DNA of 5,630 nucleotides from Thiobacillaceae bacterium (GTDB taxonomy: Bacteria > Pseudomonadota > Gammaproteobacteria > Burkholderiales > Thiobacillaceae). Location: assembly GCA_024643305.1 (NCBI GenBank), contig JAHENE010000140.1:1-5630 (forward strand), read 5' to 3'. Shown here piece by piece: positions 4,336 through 5,630 of the stretch (within the stretch, counting starts at the first letter, position 1; each line of letters starts with the position of its first letter). Under the pieces are notes generated by a model. It did not search any database. It was not told the DNA's origin and worked only from the letters and a program-made list of their open reading frames with translations. The translations under genes and the position numbers were made by a program.

Positions 4336-5630
4336 TTGAGCATACGCAAAACCCTGCTGATTGCTTTCCTGCTGGTCAGCCTTCTGCCTTCAATCCTGCT
4401 GACCTATCTGGCATTTCAGGTTGCAGGGAATTCCATGCGCACCGAAATCGAACATAGCTTGCAGCAGGAAGCTGCCACGGTATCCGAGAACATCGACAAG
4501 ATGCTGTTTGAGCGCCTGCAGAATGCAGAGACCTGGCGACAACTCGAGGTCACACAGGACATACAGGTGAAGGACGTCGACAAGCGTCTGTCCAAATTTC
4601 TGGCGGGGCTGAAATCCGGTTATCGAGATGTTTACCTGGAACTGTTGGGGACCGATCTCAGTGGACGCGTGGTATCCAGCAGCAATCCGGCCAGCATCGG
4701 TTCTATAAAACAATTCCGCGACGGCATGGAATCTGGCCAGACTGCAGGCTTGCCTGTCCAGCTGGAGCCGCTGCAATACGATGCTGATGGCACAATGCTA
4801 TTGCCGATTCGTGCTGATGTGCCATCGCTGTTCAAGAGAGGCCAGGTCGGCAAACTCTATCTGATGTTCAACTGGGTGCAGATCTACCGCATCCTGGATC
4901 AGGCTGCACAAGGCGGTCACGACCTGGCGCTGCTTGATCGAGATGGCCGTATCATTGCGGCATCCGCCGACCTGCGCAATGCAGGCCTGCTCTTGAAGAC
5001 CGTTCCTGCCGCGTGGATTGCCAACGAAAAAAGCGGTGTCTACACGCACAAAGGCCAACCGCTGTTTGGCAACGAAGTCATGGTCAGCTTCGATCATTCG
5101 CCCGGCTTCCAGCAATTCCCCGGATTCGGCTGGACCACGCTGGCCATCGAGAACAGCAGCGAGGCCTATGTGCCGGTGCGGCAGATGGCGATGGTATTCC
5201 TGTTGCTCCTTACACTCACCAGTATCGTAGCGGTTGGATTCTCATATTTGGTTGCCGGACGCATCGCGCGCCCCATCGCCGCGCTTACAGAATTCACGCG
5301 CCGCTTCGAGCGTGACAAGCGCTTGCCCGAGGCGCCGCAGACAGTAGGCGGTGAAGTGGGCGAACTGACCGATGCCTTCGTGCAAACGGTGCGCGACCTA
5401 GACCAGTCGCGTGCTGACCTTGTGCGCGCCTCCAAGCTCGCCGTGCTGGGCGAGCTCGCGGCGGTGATGGCGCACGAGATACGCACCCCCGTCGGTATCC
5501 TGCGTTCCTCCGCGCAGATGTTGTCGCGCGAGTCGGGGTTAAGCGCAGAAGCCAGGGAACTGACCGGTTTCATCGAGAGCGAAACCGAGCGCCTCAACCG
5601 CCTGGTCACCACGCTGCTCGACAGTGCTCG
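4336..5630 (+). CDS. Membrane sensor histidine kinase (Cache-like sensor, HAMP, HisKA), C-terminus cut by window edge
   Basis: The visible 431 residues begin at TTG with MSIRKTLLIAFLLVSLLPS, a typical kinase N-terminus. The order is: TM1 (about 5-29), a periplasmic domain of about 250 residues (31-284) ending FGWTTLAIENSSEAYVPV as in double-Cache sensors, and TM2 (about 285-307). Then comes HAMP (about 305-360, with RIARPIAAL), followed by HisKA with VMAHEIRTPVGILRSSAQM. His380 (codon 5473-5475) is the predicted phospho-acceptor. The ATPase domain is beyond the right edge. The H-box is of the NtrB/AtoS kind, which often pairs with sigma-54-activating response regulators. No ATG start exists before Met34, inside the mature sensor. 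GTG 4288 and TTG 4306 are in-frame alternatives but would put polar residues before TM1. No clear Shine-Dalgarno precedes TTG 4336. The ligand is unknown; the neighbouring binding protein and porin suggest a periplasmic solute. Confidence 0.9.
   Translation, partial: MSIRKTLLIAFLLVSLLPSILLTYLAFQVAGNSMRTEIEHSLQQEAATVSENIDKMLFERLQNAETWRQLEVTQDIQVKDVDKRLSKFLAGLKSGYRDVYLELLGTDLSGRVVSSSNPASIGSIKQFRDGMESGQTAGLPVQLEPLQYDADGTMLLPIRADVPSLFKRGQVGKLYLMFNWVQIYRILDQAAQGGHDLALLDRDGRIIAASADLRNAGLLLKTVPAAWIANEKSGVYTHKGQPLFGNEVMVSFDHSPGFQQFPGFGWTTLAIENSSEAYVPVRQMAMVFLLLLTLTSIVAVGFSYLVAGRIARPIAALTEFTRRFERDKRLPEAPQTVGGEVGELTDAFVQTVRDLDQSRADLVRASKLAVLGELAAVMAHEIRTPVGILRSSAQMLSRESGLSAEARELTGFIESETERLNRLVTTLLDSA

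Noticed and set aside
4325..4339. Tiny ORF ATG...TGA (MPAP) whose stop overlaps the kinase TTG, as a possible coupled leader peptide
   Set aside because: There is no Shine-Dalgarno ahead of the ATG and only four codons; the overlap is easily due to chance.
4390..4776. Open 128-codon minus-strand frame opposite the kinase sensor domain
   Set aside because: It is antisense to continuous kinase coding sequence, with no ribosome site or recognisable motif.
5166..5612. Open 148-codon minus-strand frame opposite the kinase
   Set aside because: It is Ser/Arg/Thr-rich and antisense to the TM2/HAMP/HisKA coding region; it is a shadow of that gene.

Overview
The window looks like chromosomal DNA of a Gram-negative proteobacterium, most likely a betaproteobacterium. 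Coding is dense and moderately GC-rich. An outer-membrane barrel with a C-terminal Phe, Sec signal peptides ending in Ala-x-Ala and a sigma-54 promoter all fit that reading. The lineage is inferred from gene content and was not tested by any search. There are six genes, two of them cut by the window edges, and no RNA gene, insertion sequence or CRISPR array is visible.

Left half, minus strand (2551 down to 1): three tightly overlapping genes read leftward. First is a 'thermostable hemolysin' family protein (GNAT-like), then an AMP-forming acyl-activating enzyme, then a heme-oxygenase-like (TenA/di-iron oxidase-like) protein that runs off the left edge. The overlaps are 4 nt (ATGA) and 14 nt, so this is one transcriptional unit. 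A near-consensus sigma-54 promoter with exact -24/-12 spacing lies just ahead of the first gene. A 20-bp palindrome about 145 bp upstream of the predicted transcription start sits where a bacterial enhancer-binding protein would bind. I read the operon as a fatty-acyl (or other carboxylate) activation, transfer and oxidation pathway for an unknown small molecule. The label 'hemolysin' is probably misleading.

Middle, minus strand (4257 down to 2741): an outer-membrane porin-like barrel gene overlaps by one base (TGATG) with a gene for a small secreted PstS-like substrate-binding protein. No ABC transporter genes accompany them.

Right, plus strand (4336 to the edge): divergent from the porin, across 78 nt, is a membrane sensor histidine kinase. 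It has an N-terminal TM, a large periplasmic Cache-like domain, a second TM, HAMP and HisKA with the phospho-acceptor His. It is cut before its ATPase domain. Its probable start is TTG. Its NtrB/AtoS-like H-box makes a sigma-54-activating response regulator just beyond the right edge a reasonable prediction. Such a regulator could drive the sigma-54 promoter seen here and link periplasmic sensing (kinase, binding protein, porin) to the biosynthetic operon.
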